64,000 nt of DNA from an uncultured Cytophagales bacterium. Lineage in GTDB: Bacteria > Bacteroidota > Bacteroidia > Cytophagales > Cyclobacteriaceae. The notes under the pieces are model-generated. The model ran no database searches, had not been told where the DNA came from, and saw only the letters and a program-made list of their open reading frames with translations. Every line of letters begins with the position of its first letter. The first letter of the stretch is position 1. Shown here piece after piece: positions 62,702 to 64,000 of this stretch. The DNA lies in contig CAJXNP010000002.1 of NCBI GenBank assembly GCA_913057175.1, forward strand, positions 62,001 to 126,000, written 5' to 3'. Both the position numbers and the translations under genes were made by a program.

Positions 62702-64000
62702 TTATTTGGGTTGGGATTCTTCTTCCGGCAATAGTTTGTTTAACACTTCCGGATCTTCAATATCTTGCCTTTCCATCTCCCTCATTTCTGTTTGTGCTTC
62801 AGGTGTTATTGGTTTATTATACTCTCGCTCAAACTCCTCCTGACTGATATCAAGAATCTGCCATAATTCAGGCCTCTCCTTAATTCTCCAATTAAAACCT
62901 GCAAGAAACTTTTCATCTTCTCTTAGCTCATGAACTGGAATAAATTTCCCATCAGGATTCGTATAATAACTAATGGTTTGAACACGATTGTTTTTAAAAC
63001 GAATTTTCATGGTGCTGCAAATGATGTTATTCATCCCCATTAATGCCTCAGAATTATTTTCCAACTCAAAATAATTAGACTCTCCGTTACCATAAATATC
63101 CACTGAAACAATCCTGTTATCTGCAAATTTCGAAACCATATCACGGCCTTTTAATTGCTGATAATTTTTTGTTGAATCCTCTGAAATAATAAAAGAATTG
63201 CGCTTAGTGACCAATTCGTCAAGCAAACCATTATTAATAGTTACACTAATAGAATCGGCTGTTATCTGGGTTTCATGATTCCACAAAATGGGATCATTGT
63301 AAAAGTAAATAAGGGAATCAGATAGATGATAGGAGAGTGAGTCAGCTTTTCCCCTAAGACCAGTCTTATAAACCTTTACATTATGATAACCAAGCATTCT
63401 ACGATCTTTCGGTATCTCACTATCAATCGATCTGAGGGTGTCAGCTGTCAAATAAAGGGTATCTCCCTGTGCATTTTTTTTCATGATGGGATCACCATAA
63501 ATTACTGTTATCCCAAGTGGTTTTTGATGATAGGCTTCTTTCCCGGTTACGATTACTTCATTTTCCTTTCCAATTAATTTTACATTTCCTTCGGCCTTAT
63601 AATAATCACGCAGGTCATCAAAAAACATCCTGTCCGCACTAAGAATGTATGATTCCGTTTCAATCTCCGAAACCGAAAAAATATATTCGTAATCGTTTAT
63701 GTTAAATTCACTGCCCTGCTCAGCATTTAAAACTGTGCCGTCACTTCTGGTGATGGTATTTGGACTGTTAATGACGGCAATATTTGTAATGAGGTTATAA
63801 ACCAGGTTTTCACCTTCCAGGATATATTCGGGATTGGTGACTTTGACATTATTCGTAAAAGTGAGGACGTTCGCTTCTGTGTCGTAAAATCCATTGGTAC
63901 TTGTCAAAGTGTTCTCCTGGTCAACCACCCGACCTCCGTTGAAATATTTGGCTGATCTGTTGATCATATCATAATCGAGGTGATCCGTATAGAGTAAAAC
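62702..64000 (-). CDS. OstA/LptA-like LPS-transport protein (5-prime end beyond window)
   Basis: The frame is open from the window end; codons before the Met at 63967 read LYTDHLDYD, which fits the family, so that Met is internal. The visible part of at least 430 residues has repeated beta strands like the OstA/LptA jelly roll: TNNVKVTNPEYILEGENLVY, LTADTLRSIDSEIPKDRRML, and YYKAEGNVKLIGKENEVIVT. The C-terminus is charged (QEEFEREYNKPITPEAQTE). LptA-type proteins carry lipopolysaccharide across the periplasm; long Bacteroidota forms have extra repeats. Its position 112 bp upstream of bamD on the same strand makes an envelope-assembly context. A signal peptide cannot be seen here. Confidence 0.8.
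   Translation of the reverse strand, partial: VLLYTDHLDYDMINRSAKYFNGGRVVDQENTLTSTNGFYDTEANVLTFTNNVKVTNPEYILEGENLVYNLITNIAVINSPNTITRSDGTVLNAEQGSEFNINDYEYIFSVSEIETESYILSADRMFFDDLRDYYKAEGNVKLIGKENEVIVTGKEAYHQKPLGITVIYGDPIMKKNAQGDTLYLTADTLRSIDSEIPKDRRMLGYHNVKVYKTGLRGKADSLSYHLSDSLIYFYNDPILWNHETQITADSISVTINNGLLDELVTKRNSFIISEDSTKNYQQLKGRDMVSKFADNRIVSVDIYGNGESNYFELENNSEALMGMNNIICSTMKIRFKNNRVQTISYYTNPDGKFIPVHELREDEKFLAGFNWRIKERPELWQILDISQEEFEREYNKPITPEAQTEMREMERQDIEDPEVLNKLLPEEESQPK

Overview
The window is AT-rich chromosomal DNA from a member of the Bacteroidota, most likely a gliding Cytophagales-type bacterium. The evidence is direct: gldE and gldD lie together behind ssb and mutY; a PorD-type (DUF4835) type IX secretion protein lies in the bamD-omega-coaBC-recN cluster; DUF2147, TapB-like and small Bacteroidota-only proteins are present; and many genes have a TAnnTTTG -7 promoter element and no clear Shine-Dalgarno sequence. 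I see no phage, insertion sequence, CRISPR array, tRNA or rRNA. The window is mostly core genome with small accessory patches.

Layout. 1-6.8 kb is the most accessory part: a truncated gene, small unrecognised proteins, an HU-like protein bracketed by two related palindromes, a secreted two-domain protein, a PLP-dependent deaminase/desulfhydrase, an RluD-type pseudouridine synthase and a PIN-domain toxin-antitoxin pair. 7-20 kb holds a fused HyuA-HyuB 5-oxoprolinase/hydantoinase, a SPOR-like envelope protein, fumC, a yjjX-radA-yfcC operon, recX, a cytidylate-kinase-like protein, a DUF2147 protein and an aldehyde dehydrogenase. 20-27 kb carries a membrane-anchored ATP-grasp enzyme, an exported nuclease/phosphatase, a membrane-bound AraC regulator, elbB, rng, and an HU-TPR-(29-residue basic ribosomal-type protein) operon. 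28-33.6 kb is mutY-ssb-gldE-gldD-recG. 33.7-38.4 kb has a TapB-like protein, a CHASE3-GAF-PAS receptor with no output domain, and an arsR-arsM unit with two matching operators. 38.5-52.5 kb is amino-acid metabolism: gltBD, argD, a SAM-I-riboswitch-controlled metY-metX operon and pheA, with a Tat-exported TIM-barrel lipoprotein and an acyltransferase-like protein between. 52.9-64 kb has a soluble histidine kinase, an exported PIG-L deacetylase, purU, a PNPOx-like protein, then recN, porD, coaBC, omega, bamD and a truncated OstA-like gene.

Together the genes cover nitrogen and sulfur amino-acid supply (glutamate synthase, ornithine branch, methionine, phenylalanine), DNA repair (radA, recX, mutY, ssb, recG, recN) and envelope/gliding assembly (gldD, gldE, porD, bamD, OstA, SPOR). 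The best non-coding signals are the SAM riboswitch at 48767-48870, the paired ArsR operators, two palindromes with a compensatory base change, a terminator-like hairpin with no assigned gene at 17.2 kb, and consensus promoters before ssb, pheA and bamD. I found no convincing entirely new system; the strongest leads are listed in the findings.
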